The translations under genes and the position numbers were made by a program. From assembly GCA_030407085.1 (NCBI GenBank), contig CM059584.1, positions 102,733,001 to 102,797,000 of the forward strand: a stretch of DNA of 64,000 bases. Reading direction: 5' to 3'. Source of the stretch: Trichopria drosophilae. Its lineage: Eukaryota; Arthropoda; Insecta; Hymenoptera; Diapriidae. This document shows positions 26,151 through 38,964 of the stretch, in pieces. Numbering within the stretch: the first letter of the stretch is position 1; each line of letters opens with the position of its first letter. The notes below the pieces were generated by a model that saw only the letters and a program-made list of their open reading frames with translations, ran no database searches and was not told the DNA's origin.

Positions 26151-26580
26151 GGGCTTTAAATAAAACACGCGGTTTGATCGGCCACACGAAAATATCAATT
26201 ATTTATTCCGATCAGTGCCGGTGACGATCCGATCGCGTCGCGGACTTCCTAACCTAACCCGACAACGTCCCGAAACGTTCTCTCTCAACCCGATCGTCAC
26301 TTTTTCACATCTTAGTTCGATCTTTCAAACTCTCGAACATTTAAATAGACTACGACGTCATATTACACATCGATATCATACTATTCGAATTACAAATAAT
26401 TGTATCGAGATCGTCACCATTTCGAAGGGCCTTTTACATAATTACCTAACAGGCCAGCTTCATTTTGAGAGGTACCCCCATTCGGGTGTGCAATGGCGTA
26501 GGGAAAACCACCTTTGTGGGAAAAACCTACGCCGGGTACCGCAGTCGATAAAACATCGATTCTATCCGTAACACCAATAT
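26150..26580 (+). other. GC-rich block of unknown kind, possibly a retroelement edge
   Basis: From ACGCGGTTTGATCGGCC to CCGTAACACC the GC and CpG content is far above the flanks. A 118-codon frame (26215-26571) is open but has no domain and no ATG-based start (it opens at GTG). The block ends with a strong three-tier hairpin (26471-26540). It could be an LTR or leader of a retrotransposon, or a structured non-coding RNA. I cannot choose. Confidence 0.35.
26471..26540 (+). ncRNA. Strong three-tier GC-rich hairpin
   Basis: The outer stem is GGTACCC (26471-26477) with GGGTACC (26534-26540). The middle stem is GGCGTAGG (26495-26502) with CCTACGCC (26526-26533), and the inner stem is CCAC with GTGG around CTTT. 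The middle and outer right strands are directly adjacent, while the left strands are separated by 17 nt, a bulge. Perfect pairing in three nested stems is unlikely by chance in this AT-rich DNA. Function unknown; both strands could fold the same way. Confidence 0.45.
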
Positions 26581-28053
26581 TAGTAGTTGAATAAAGCGTA
26601 TGTGCTTCCTTAGATTATTAAAATTTAATGTAAAGGTTTTCATAAGGCGTGTCATAGATTTCTATCGAAGGTATAAGACATTCAACAAAATTACACTATT
26701 GATGTAAGCTCTAATTATGTTTTACGTTGCTAAAAACCATGCAGATAGGGAATCATACATTCAAATTGAGAATGTTATGAGTACAAATACACATGTAGGG
26801 TATTTTTAATTGAATTTTAGAGTGAAATTTGAGAATAAATATACACTACAATAAAAATTCTATAAAAAGTACTATAGGATTTGTCATAAGAATGAAGGCG
26901 AATGTCACGAAGGTTGACCTCAAAAAGATCCAAAAGCAGGTCTTTAAGTATACACTTTCCGCCGAGAATGGCGCATCGTGAATAGTATCTTAATTAAAGT
27001 ACACATGAGTATATCGTGACATCGTAACTACACCGGTTACTAATAATTCTCCTTATCGTGTTCTAGATTGTTTGCAATAACTGCCACTTTCCTAACCTAC
27101 ATGTCTGTAAGGCTGAATTTAATTTAAGCCATAGAGTTGCACACGGAGTTGGGAAAACAAATATCCTTCACTCAGATATTTCAAGTTTAAATCCTCAAAA
27201 TAACGTTTGTAACAAATTTTTATTTTAATAATTAAAGAATACTTTATGATATAAAAACTTATTAGTGAAAGATACTTGATTTGGATTGGAAAGACAAATA
27301 TTTGTAGTGGCAGTGTGTCAGTTCCAATTCTTTACACGTTTTAAGGTAATAAATTATTTTGAAATAAATGTAAAAATTAAACAGATCCCCAAATTAATCA
27401 GTATAAAACATAACTTCGTGAATGTGCCAAAGAGGACATGAATAACTACCTTCCTTTGATAATTCAGTGTTTACTTTATGTAGAACTACCTTTGTTTACA
27501 TTGGGATATTGATTCATATAACGATTATAATACGGGAGGTTTAAATATAATATGAAAATTTAATAAATTCAGGATAAACGAAAATAGTGCATTTGCATAC
27601 CATTTGAAAGAACTAGTGAATATATTAAGATTGATTACGTTGATGTGGATGTCTAGATAATCGCTAAATATCGTGTAACCACCGCGTTGTATCGAACGAC
27701 ACCAACCTGATAAGCATTTTAGATGCATTTGATTTTCTATTTAAGAAGGGACTGTATTTAATTTGTAATTGTTTTATAATTCTACTTTAAAGCAACAAAA
27801 TTTCTGTTAATATTTAATGAATACTAATTAAGATTTACAGGTTGTAAAAATATGTTTATTACATGTTTAAAAGTAATTTAAAAAACGGACATTTCAAATT
27901 TAAAAATAACTAATTAATGAACTGATCGATTTTATGTTAAAATAGGACATTTTTTAGAAATAAAACAAAACACTTAAATAATAAATGAAAATAATATGTT
28001 GATCTAATTTTCAAATTACTATTTTTTGTTGTTGATTGATACATATATATATA
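26581..28053. other. AT-rich spacer
   Basis: No gene recognised. Confidence 0.5.
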
Positions 28054-28625
28054 TGGGCAAATCCACGGTCATAAGACTAGATTTTTTAATTATTTTTTTC
28101 GATATACCATGAATATTTTAGGAGTCACGTAAATAAGCAAAGTTAATATCTCTTTATAAGTCCTTTTAAAGTTCACAATAACAAATATTTAATTTACAGC
28201 TCGGCGCAATTGATCAATTATCAATTGTAAGTATTTTGCTGAAAAGTATTTTTACAAATGTTGATTGATTAACTAGGCAGTGCTATAAATAAAATATTTG
28301 TTATTGTGAACTTAAAAAGGACTCAGCAATAAAGGCATTACAACTTTATTAATTTAAGTGCATTCTATAACAGTCGTGTTATATAATTGAGTATTTTTTT
28401 GAACTATATTTTGGGACAAAAATACTTATAATTATTAATGTATCAATTGCACCATACTGTGAATGAAATATTTGTTATTGGGGACATAAAACAGACTTAG
28501 TAATAAAAGGACTACAATTTTAACCATTTATATGCCTTCTGATATAGTTATGGTATATTAAAAAAATTATTGAAAAATTTAGTCACACGAAAAACTAAAA
28601 GTACCGTGGAGTTGCCTATACATAT
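28054..28625. mobile_element. Foldback element with three related inner segments
   Basis: The ends GGGCAAATCCACGGTC (28056 onward) and GTACCGTGGAGTTGCC (about 28601-28617) are inverted, followed inward by TTTAATTATTTTTTTCGATA against its mirror near 28550. Inside, TTCACAATAACAAATATTT (about 28174) is mirrored by AAATATTTGTTATTGTGAAC (about 28286) and repeated directly as AAATATTTGTTATTGGGGAC (about 28467). It has no coding frame and lies between short AT microsatellites. Confidence 0.65.
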
Positions 28626-28739
28626 ATAAAAAGTCATAATATACAATGAGAGAAAGACAAAATTAAAATATGTAGAATACTAAAAATTCTAAATAGTTGC
28701 AATTATTGAAAACTAACAAGTCATCGTATCACGAGAATC

Positions 28740-29155
28740 AAACGAGGATGCCCACAAGCTTAGATGTTTTCCGTCCCAGAGATGAAACTGATAAATTCCG
28801 TTACAGTATAATAAGAGCTAACACCTAACACTAAATTTGAGTGTTTTATCGTGTGGGAAAGTTTAAAAAATCGTTGTTGAAATCGCGGATGATACGTAGA
28901 AAAATGGAGTAATTTAAGTAGTAACAGTTTGTTTATACTGCCAACAAAACCCTGCGGAGTATTACTACTTAGACTAATGCTTTTGTTCTATGTAAATTCT
29001 GCGACTTCAACAACGATTTTTTAAACTTTCCCATGTGATATGACATTCGAATTTGGTATTAGGTGTTAACTCTCATTATACTCCAACCGAATTTAGCAAT
29101 TTCGAAGGTTCCACCTCGGGGTGGAAATCACGTATGCTCGTGGTTATCCTCCTTT
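28740..29155. mobile_element. Main MITE family, copy 5
   Basis: It starts AAACGAGGATGCCCACAAGC and ends GTGGTTATCCTCCTTT. It shares GAGCTAACACCTAACAC, GGGAAAGTTTAAAAAATCG and TGTTGAAATCGCGGATGATA, and the mirrored arm carries GGTATTAGGTGTTAACTCTC. Nearly full length at 416 bp. Confidence 0.78.
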
Positions 29156-32100
29156 CTCTATAAAATAGAAGAGCTAAACTTCCACGTCGATAAATGCAGA
29201 TGATGAAATAGGACGGTAAGAGCATTCCACGACCACTTCAAACAATTGACTATCGAATGAAATGAAAAATTTTAAATCGGTTTAATTTAGATCCCGAAGG
29301 TGAAATTGCATGGAGGAGTGCAGAGGAAAAAGATTAGTTAGTTGCGATGGTAGCAAAAGGCGAACAATGCTGTCGTATTCTTTCTGGTGTTAACTTATGC
29401 ATTTCAAAAAAATAATTATTAGATTTGATTCCATGAGAAAATAGGCGGACAGAATAGTCGCGATAAAATAATCGAACAAAACCTAATTGCAAGCCAGTAA
29501 AGCCAGTAAAAAATAATTATTTTAATAGTATTGGGTAATAATTAGGATCAATTAACAATTCTTAACAGCGTTACATTATATGAGCAAAAAATCAAAACAA
29601 GCTCTCTCCCCCCCCCCTCTCTCTTTCTCTAAAGCTCTGTTAATGTGCTGAAAAATTAATCTTTACTTATAAAAAAGTTTTAAACAGTTAATATTCAAAA
29701 CTCATATATTATAAAGATTATTTATACAGCTTGGATATATCTTACACTTAAGCTGTACATAAAAGTCCAACTTAAAGTGATGTATGCCTTTTTCAGGTGA
29801 AACATAACGGTGAATTTCCTGAAAATATTGTCACAAATCTTTCTAAGGAAGGAATTTCAGTCTAGTAAGAAGTCAAATTTGACCTTAAAAGAGTGGCTGG
29901 CACATTGAACAAGAATTTTACGACTTTGAAGTCGTTTTCATCAATCCAATATTATTCTCTGTTCTATTTTATCTGTTCATAAATTGAAGTAGGGTAACCT
30001 CTGTTTGGAAAATCTAATGCTTAAATATATTAAACAACTTATTTAGGGTCCGCAGTCAATTTTATGTAATACACACTCACCTTAGCATGCTTGGTGGTTG
30101 ACTTCATCCTATCATGATGGCCGGTTAATATTATGCATAATGTGTTAAGAACGTAGTCGAACGTAATGCAACCTCGCGTGTTCGTAATAATGGATCTGTG
30201 GTATAGCCGGTAAAAAAGGAAACGATACGCGAGAAAAATCGCTTGGGGGTTGAAAAAATGAAAAATACCGACATCGCAGGTCTCATCGAGTTGACGATGT
30301 ACTGCGCGACACGTGCCTGGAATCGCGAATAATGTAATTTCTCGAAGCCCGTAGCCCTCATAAATTCCGTTAGAAAGGACTCAATTTTGATAAAGTTTCG
30401 AGAATAGTCGGAAAGATTTTATAAAAGTGAAAATATTAAGAAAAAATATTTTGTTCAATAACGTTATACTTATATCAAAAACAAATGCTGACTATAGTAA
30501 ATAATGTTTGACCAACGTCAACATTGAGAAGAGTTGAAAATGTCATATACCTAAATATCGATTTTAGATCTATCAAGAAGAAATTATTTTTGTTTTCCTT
30601 TTATGAACTACTTAATGCTTGGTATAATGTTTAATTATTCGTTTGTAAGCACGAAAAGTTTATCTCACGATATTATGGATTCTAAAAATTACGTCACTGT
30701 AACGGCGCAGTTTCATATCGCTCAGATCAGCTTACGAAATGTCCTGGAGCTTTTTATACATTTATATTCAAATTATTAATGTTACTTGTGAAAACGATAA
30801 TTCATAGCAAGTTAATCATGATAGTTAATTAACAGGGTCGTAATTTATAAAATATATTTAAGTTTTGTTTCACTCTTAATTTCTTCATATTTTTCATTGT
30901 TTAGTTACCATTAATTTAATTTATATTACAAAAATTGCGATAATGTTATCTTTTATTATGTTCAACTACCCAAAGAGAAAAAATGGTTGTAATATACATA
31001 TAACAATAGTTGAATTAACAAAGGTGACAAAATTGTCTTTGACTGTATGTTACAGTTATAATTCAGAATATTACATTTCTACTAAGAAATAACTATTTTC
31101 ACTAAGACAAGAGGTTTTTTTGCTTTTTATTAATTTTATTCCATCTATTTTACTACTCAGGAATATTCAAAATAACTATTCATTTGTAAAACTTCTGTGC
31201 ATTTGAGATTATGTTACTCTGGTAGAAATCTACCTATTTTTTTTACACTATCCATTTCTCCTATAACTTTTACATAGTAAATATGTAAACTTCCTAAGAG
31301 ATACAGATAAATGGTTGGATTTCGACCAGGGAAGGTGATGGATGTTTAGGTACAAAGAAATAGTAAACAAAACATAGGGACTTTCTTTTTAGATTATAAA
31401 AATTAGGGACATAGTTAATTTAACTACTTCAATTTGTGGTCCATTCTTTGGTCACATCAAAAAGCAAATTTGTGTATATGAAAAATATCGACCGAAAACA
31501 GAACTCAAAAGAACACTATTAGAAATGCTCGGAAAATTCTGATACTTTTATGTTGCCGGAGTAACAGAAGATTATTAAAACCTGTAACAGACAGACTAAT
31601 TATGTAACATAATCCGAAACTTGTAACGCAGAAATATGAATTTTAATGAAGGAGCAAAGGTGAAGTTAGTTTGGTTTGTCGTCGCCAGGGGCAGACCGGA
31701 CGGTAGTACAAGAGGCTCCCGTGATTTCTGTTGTAGATTTTGATCCCATTATAAGGGGTTTCATGGCCTCGCTTCAGTGCATAAAGCATTTCATATCTAA
31801 AAAGCATAAAATCATAGAGTACAATGGCAATAACATTTTATATATGCGGGAATTTTTTGTGTTGTTTCATTAAATTTGATATGTTTTATATTATTTGTTT
31901 ATCTAAATAACAACAAATCAATTTAAATTACTAAGCACTTACATACGTAAACTATACCTAACTATATCAAACATGTTGATAAATTTAATGAAATAAAATA
32001 ATTTTGTTATTCACCTTACATATTTCTGTGACTGTAACTAAAAATTACTAAATTTTATTTCAGGAAACTAAGAAACGGTAACCATAAAAAGCTTCCGTTA

Positions 32101-33300
32101 TTCTTATAGAAATTTTTAACACTGAAGAATGCCCCCACATTTAGTTCAGAGGTCTTAATTTCCATTTTTTTCGGATGAATGTTTTATATAAAAATTGGCA
32201 GTCTACATTCTTGCACAAAATATTGTTTTTAGACCAGAATGAGCTTTTCTTAGATTTTTTTGAAAATTTTGCAGGATGTCAAAAGTTTAAAAGTTAAAAG
32301 AAAATTCTAAAAATACTTTGTTACCTACTATACGGCAAGTTAAGTGAAAATTTCTAATATAAAACTTAATCATATCTTTATTTTTCCTCTTTCTATTAAT
32401 TTACATCATGCTGATATTTCTAAGTCGAAAATTGGAATAAAATGCTTGACATGAAATCTCCATATTACCGACTATCTCACTTAATTAAATTGGTGCACGT
32501 TCCAACATACATTTTGGCAATATTCAGAATGATTAAACAATAATGGATTCATTTATAATTTTATAAATATTTGAAATTATTCGTGCGTTATGCTTAATCG
32601 TGAGTAAACTCGTAATAAGCATTGAAAGTTCAAAAATACTATTTTATGTATATAGGTACATGCTTTGTGGTAAACACAGCGATAGGAACAAATTATTTCT
32701 GCAACGCTTGACGGTCTAACGTATCTAAGAGCCTATTATGAGTATTTCACGCCATCAGTGCTTTTGTTTCCAGGTTTAGTAAACCAAAAATACGCAGAAA
32801 AAATGTCAAGATATATAAAATTTTGTTGCATAGACATTAAGACTATTAGCAACTCTTGTACTTTGGCTTCTATTTGAATAAAAAAAACATCGATTTACAT
32901 AATAATACCTATAGTTTTGGAAAATTTAATTCAAAATAAAAGAGAATTGTTAACAATTAGTAAATTCAGTTCATGAAATCAATTGTTGTAACTAATATTA
33001 CCAAGTATTGCGTATGCACTATTAATAGAAATAAACGAAAATATTACTTAATACCAGGATAAAAATAAATTCTATATTACGTATAGAGAAATTACAAAAA
33101 ATAGTTTAGGTAAGTTTGGAATACAGAATCAGCTGTAACTCACCTCTTGGCTTATGTATTTGTAGCGTAGAGATCATTAGTTTTATATTTGCCAATAAAA
33201 ACGTTAATAATAATAGTAATAATATTTACATAATTCATACATTTCAATTTAAGAAACTGTTTTAATTCATCGCGTTATGCAATATGCAGATAATTGCATA
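29156..33300. other. AT-rich spacer
   Basis: No supported gene. Minor features are a C-rich pyrimidine run at 29602-29630 and GC-richer patches at about 30100-30360 and 31660-31780 that contain short frames without recognisable motifs. Confidence 0.5.
29602..29630. repeat. Pyrimidine run, (CT)n with a C tract
   Basis: CTCTCTCCCCCCCCCCTCTC followed by TCTTTCTCT. Simple low-complexity sequence. Confidence 0.8.
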
Positions 33301-33311
33301 TGAAATTCTGA

Positions 33312-33540
33312 GTACACGGAGAAAAATTCCCAGAATTTTTGTACCGAAATGTCCTGAAAAATTACCGTGCTGTCCCATAAATGCAGTGCATTTTGTTGGC
33401 AAAGTAAAATTTACATTGCTATGCTGAATTTTTCCAAAGTAATATGTAAAATTTCGGATCAAGGGCACAGTAAAAATGCCTGTGCCACAATACAGTAGAA
33501 TTTCCTGGGTCATAGCATAGTAGAAATTTTTGGCTCATAC
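33312..33540. repeat. Repeat beginning ACACGGAGAAAAATT
   Basis: A repetitive-looking block with recurring words (TAGAATTTCCTGGG, TAGAAATTTTTGGC, AAAATTTACATTG, CAGTAAAAATGCC) spaced along it. The start ACACGGAGAAAAA resembles the end of a dispersed insect repeat I have seen before, but I cannot name it and no mirrored end lies nearby. The 83-codon minus-strand frame across it is incidental. Confidence 0.35.
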
Positions 33541-33894
33541 TTTAATCCAAAATGGAAACAAATCGAATGCAAACAGAAAATACGTGAACATTTTGCACAC
33601 GATCTCGTTTATTGGGTATAGATGAAACAAATGGCAAGCCTATAAGTAATATCAATTGTTCTTAAAATCGTAAAAGCCTTATCGACATTTACTTTCAGTT
33701 GACAAGATATATCAATGTTTGTTTTATATTATTTGTATGCACGAAAAAAAATATTCTATTTTACTTTCAACTTAAAAAAGTAATATTTATATTTTATTAA
33801 AATTTAAAGCAATAGGAAAAGGACTATTAATAACTGATTCACATATTCCTATCACCCTGTATAAATTGGCCAAACTTGTTCAAAAGAAATTACT

Positions 33895-34003
33895 GCAACG
33901 AAAACAAAAGCAGTTAATCACCAAACTACTCGGTTCGGACCAGTTCAGACCCGTACGTCGGACTACTCGGCCGCCATATTGGTGCTCTTTTGTTTTCGGT
34001 AGC
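33895..34003. repeat. Small inverted repeat around CCGCCATATTGG
   Basis: GCAACGAAAACAAAAG (33895-33910) is mirrored by CTTTTGTTTTCGGTAGC (33987-34003) with one gap or mismatch. The inner sequence CCGCCATATTGG also occurs in the foldback at 37.4-37.8 kb. Probably a short non-autonomous element. Confidence 0.45.
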
Positions 34004-37000
34004 AAACTATGTTAACTATGTTTAAAAATATTATTTTTTCGTATGTGCCGTAAGTGCTCATTTTAAACGCAAGGCTCCTAATTTTCCGAACTTTCTAAAG
34101 TCATAGGAAATATCAAGACAGAAAAGAAGAAATTCATAAAAAATCTAATTTTTTTATCAAAAATTACTCACACTCAATTCCTAATAACTCTACCAAAAAA
34201 ATTTTTGTTATTCACAATCATCTTTTCCTCATGGATAGCACTTATGAACAGATATCATTAAGAAGTTGTGTACAAATATTTTTTGATCTACACACGTGAA
34301 AAAATATTAGAATCTATTTTTTTAATATTAAATTTAATAATAAATAAAATACTAGATTTCGAACTTCATAAAGTTTTTGATACTTAAAAAAGCTACAACT
34401 TCCAGACTCCAGGCTATATGAAATTCGAATAGTGTGCAGTAAATATATGTACATGAACAAATATTTTACCATCAGTTTTCAAACTTTTCTGATGGTAATA
34501 TTATCATCAAAACTAATCTATTAAACTAAATAAAATCTAATGTAATTTATAATGCATTATTTTCTGGCCGGTAATATCGACTATTTCTAGTGGGAAAAGA
34601 AAAGAAAAATGAGATATCATCGAAACTTAAATATTCCTGAATTTAAAGACTGTTTAAACTGTTCTGCAGAATAAGTAAAAAGCTCAACACTGATATAAAT
34701 GATTTACGTCGAGAGTAAATGAAAAATATAGTATATTACGTATTAATATTTAGAAAATAAATATTTGTCATCATAAAGTATATAAAAAATCGCAAATATT
34801 CAACAGGCGATATTAAACGGGACGCTTTAAGTGTACATAAGTAAACAAAACCGAAATATAACGTGATTTGATAAATTTCTCATCCCAGTGCTAACGCAAA
34901 CAACGGATCTTTCTGGGAATGAAATATAAAGCTGCATGTCTGCGATAAAATGAGAAAATTATTAACAACGAGATAATAAATTTTCCCATGCACGTACACC
35001 GATGTTTGTCAGCAGTCGCGGTAGAGTCGTAGAAAAAGAACAAAATAAATATATCGCGTGTTTCGCGATGGAATATGCTTTATTTTTATTTCTTTCCGTA
35101 TTCACCGAATGCGGATTTGTCGTGGAAGGAAAGTGCTCCCTTAATCCCCGGTACGTATATAATGCAACCGAATATATGAAATAGCGATTACCAGCCTACT
35201 CGTGTTGCAACGTTTTCCATTTAAAATAACTTGGAAATCGCGTTTTTAATCGATTTTTACTTATCTGCGGTGGAAATTCCAGACAATAAATTTCAATATA
35301 ATTCTCAAATAATCCAATATTAATTATCTCATAAAATGTATGTTGATCTTCCAATTAACGAGTGTTCACGTAAATTAAGGTGAATTAGATAAAAAATTCG
35401 TATTTTACAACATGGGAAAGATGGAAGCTTATATTATTACTGCACATGTTTTGGAACATGTCCAAAAACTTTTAGAATTATTAAAGGCAGTAAAAGGAAA
35501 ATTGCTACGTTTTGTAAAATTTGAATGTTTAAAAGTCTATTACGTTTTTTGTTATTTTAATCAACGGTATATATACATGAATAGCACGTAGATATACACA
35601 AATAAATATTTTATTAACGAAGATCCAAACTTTTCAAATGGAAATGTTATCAGAAAATCACAGACATGATTATATAGACAACTCGAAATACTTAAACAGA
35701 TAAAAAATGTTTTCCACTTTAAAAACTATTCGGGGAATTTTTTTATGAAAAATTAATTTAAATGATAGCTATTCAAAGAATCAGAAAATTTGACTTGTAC
35801 TAATTTTAGATAAAAACTGTGATATGTTATCCTCGTGAGAATCATTTTAATTTAAACAAAAACGTTTAATATTTTGAATATTATATAAAATACACCAAAG
35901 ATAAAAATTTGTCGATTTACGAACTTTTTATTGCTTAAATTTTGATAAAATTGGCAAAATCTTGCGCAGCTCCAGTAAAAAGTCCATGATGTGGCATAGA
36001 GATTAGAATGTTGATATTTAACGCTCTGACGTTTCTAAATCTCGATTCTTACAATATGTGCAAAGTTAGTTTAATTGCCTATTACAATTTATCACTTACA
36101 CACGTTAAAACAATTGTCTAAAAAAGCCATACTCATTATTCTGTTTTTACCTTCCTTCCAAAAATATCTACTTTGTTAATACCCAAATCTTAGATATTTA
36201 TACGTAGTAAAAATTCGTTTAACCCTGCGAAACATACATTTTTCTTCACATTGCAGTGACTTAGAATTTATCACGAAAGATTTTTGATAAACAGAATTGC
36301 TGATTCCAGATGGCGGGCGATATATCACAACAATAATATTAAAAACCTTAGATACGCAGTTTCATTAAATTAATTGGAATTATCGTAATTTTTGAAACCG
36401 AAATCGGAGTCCTCATAGGTAACTCCTAATATTCCTAAGTACACACTTTTATCACTATTGTTGCAGTTTGCAAACTAAAGAGATCGCTATTATGAATCTG
36501 CCATTTAAAATTTTAAAAATCTGATACCGGATTTGTAATCAACGAACCTAACAACCCTATTGTAACAAATTTCAAATGATTATCTTAAAAATTAGCGACA
36601 ATACTGACTTTTACAAAAAAGGTTGTGTTTTTTCCTGCTCGTTTATTTATAAATCATACACATTATACAATTATATTGCAAAAAGCTTTTACTGCGATGT
36701 TACTATGACTAAACGCCTATAAATGAAATATCTATGCGAAAAGCGATCGTAGCCCCATCTACGAACAGTGGTCTGCATTCTTTGAAAATACCTTTCTAAC
36801 GAGCCACCACTTTTCATTTAAGATATTTGCCCCCCCCCCCTTGAGGTTGGGTGGTTAAAATAGGTAAAAAAAGGCTTGTTTGAATAATTTAATGACGTGT
36901 TTCGGCATTTGTTGACAATTTAAGCCTTTTAAAAGTTACTAGATTGTCCCGGTACTTTTAGCGGAATCTGTATATTAATTGTTACAACCTTATCTAATTA

Positions 37001-37436
37001 ATTTATTGCACCGTTATGCGATAACTAACATGTGTTATTACTATTATATGCTACTATATGTATTCCATCGACCTAGTTATTGTTTGTAAAAGTTAGTTAC
37101 AAACGTTTAAACTTGACAAATTTTTAGTAATATAATTTTTTACAAGAAACATTATTAAGAAAAAATATTTCTAAGTATTATTTTTTGTAATTGAAAATTG
37201 GACGTTTTTATTATGAGAATCAGCCATCACTGTTTAACCCATTGCGTTTACATTTAAAAATCAGTTTCTTACGTGTTTTACGTTGTGATTGATTTTCTAC
37301 ATAGCTAAGGCATTTATTGATTGAATGTAACATATCACACATATTAAAATACTAGAGTTCAATTAATTCTAACAAAAATATACAAAAAAATTACCATTTT
37401 TCTTTTTAAATCGCTTGTGACACATAATTCCGTACA
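34004..37436. other. AT-rich spacer
   Basis: No supported gene. A 60-codon frame at 35002-35184 in a GC-richer patch ends near a possible donor (CCCCGGTACGTATA) but has no recognisable content. An 11-base C tract lies at 36830-36840. Confidence 0.45.
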
Positions 37437-37797
37437 AACATATACGGGGAAAGTAATTATTTATACGCTTTTGAGGTCGCTGAATACGTATCCGATGTCG
37501 GTTTTCAAGAATTCAAAATGGCGGATCCAATATAGCGGACAAAAAATTGAAAATCGACTGAATACCCTTAAAAAAAAGCTACTCGAGCGTTTACGAGGTC
37601 ACCGAATACGAAAATGAAAATAGATTTTGAGGTTTCGAAAACCCTCGAGCAACATTTTTCAAGCGAATTCAGTCGATTTTCAATTTTTTTCCGCCATATT
37701 GGATCCGCCATTTTGAATTTTAAAAAACTAACGTCAGATTCGTATTCATCGACACCAAAAAAACCCCGAGTAACGAGTTTCAACCAAGTTCAGTGAA
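37437..37797. mobile_element. Foldback element with GCGGATCCAATAT arms
   Basis: The left arm (about 37437-37600) carries TTCAAAATGGCGGATCCAAT and ATTGAAAATCGACTGAAT. The right arm (about 37640-37797) carries their mirrors, ATTCAGTCGATTTTCAAT and TTGGATCCGCCATTTTGAA, plus TCGTATTCATCGACACC against GCTGAATACGTATCC. Arms are about 155 bp with a short centre. Its frames on both strands encode nearly the same peptide, as expected from a palindrome. Non-coding; the AAAATGGCGGATCC word links it to the element at 5.8-6.6 kb. Confidence 0.7.
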
Positions 37798-38650
37798 AAG
37801 AGAAATGCGTGACTGAAAGGGTTAAGCTTAAATTTTTATCTTATTATACAACAGAGACGTCTAGTGTTTGCGAGAATCTGCTGTTATGACGCATCTATCG
37901 AGTGCTAGTAGAACTTTCAGAGCCGTTACATTTTTTGCACGATGGTTTAATAATAATTTAAAAATTCTAATTTCATCATTTTTGTAATTCAGTTATATTA
38001 TGACATTATTTTACACTTAAAATTCAAATTAACGAAAATCTACTAATTAAAGGACAATTGTAACCTTTCTCTATATATGCCTTTCATCGAAACATTTATT
38101 TTGAAATATTACTTACTTAATGGCAAATAGTAACACAGATGAATAATTTTGAATTATAAACGAAAGACTTAAACGTTAAGCATTCCGCATGTCAGCCGTA
38201 TTATAAATTTTTGGTCCGGAAATGTGGGACAAATGAGAAAGGGGGAATTTCCACGTGGGTAAGCACCGCCTGGCGCTTTTATCGGATTCGCGTATGCTTC
38301 TGAAGGAATTTTAAACAGATTTACACGACAGAGCGTATGTATAATAAATGTATCAATCACGGCTGTTCGCTATGCGGTTACGTCAGTCCCAGTCGCTTTA
38401 ATCTAGATTTCAATAATTCGCGAATGAGCTACTCGATGAGCGTCTGCTCAGAAAATATTAAACGGGCATCATATGGTCGCTACGCTGTTGCAATATTTAT
38501 CACTAGGAAATATTTACAAGGCTTAAAATTGCGTTTTAAATTGTTAGAAATAACATTTCACATTTAGTAGCTGTGCATTAAACTATGCACTCTTGTCGAA
38601 CGCGGAAAGTACATTTTACTTAATTAATTATTACTTTCGATTCGTTAATG

Positions 38651-38964
38651 TGTAATTGAATGAATTTCCTCTTTTGTTTTTCAACCATTTAATACTACAC
38701 TTGTAATTATTGAATGTAATTGCTAAGTTTAGCCTAAATATTCAGTTACATAATAATCTCTATCCGAAGTAGTAAGAGCTTTATTAAATTTAAAAGAATT
38801 CAACCGAAATATGTAATTGCATGAATTTCCTTTTTCAACTACGTAATACGACAAATGTAATTAATGAATGTAATTGCTAAGTTTAGCCTAAATATTCAGT
38901 TACATAATAATCTCTTTCCGAAGTAGTAAGAGCTTTATTAAATTTAAAAGAATTCAACCAAATG
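38651..38964 (+). repeat. Tandem duplication, unit about 155-161 bp
   Basis: The segment 38651-38811 is repeated at 38812-38964. Both copies contain AATGTAATTGCTAAGTTTAG, CTAAATATTCAGTTACATAA and AGTAGTAAGAGCTTTATTAA. The right two thirds are almost identical, while the left part differs by an indel and substitutions. No coding. A recent local duplication. Confidence 0.8.

Noticed and set aside
37417..37796. Frames with KMADPIW-type peptides on both strands
   Set aside because: They are the foldback element read in both directions.
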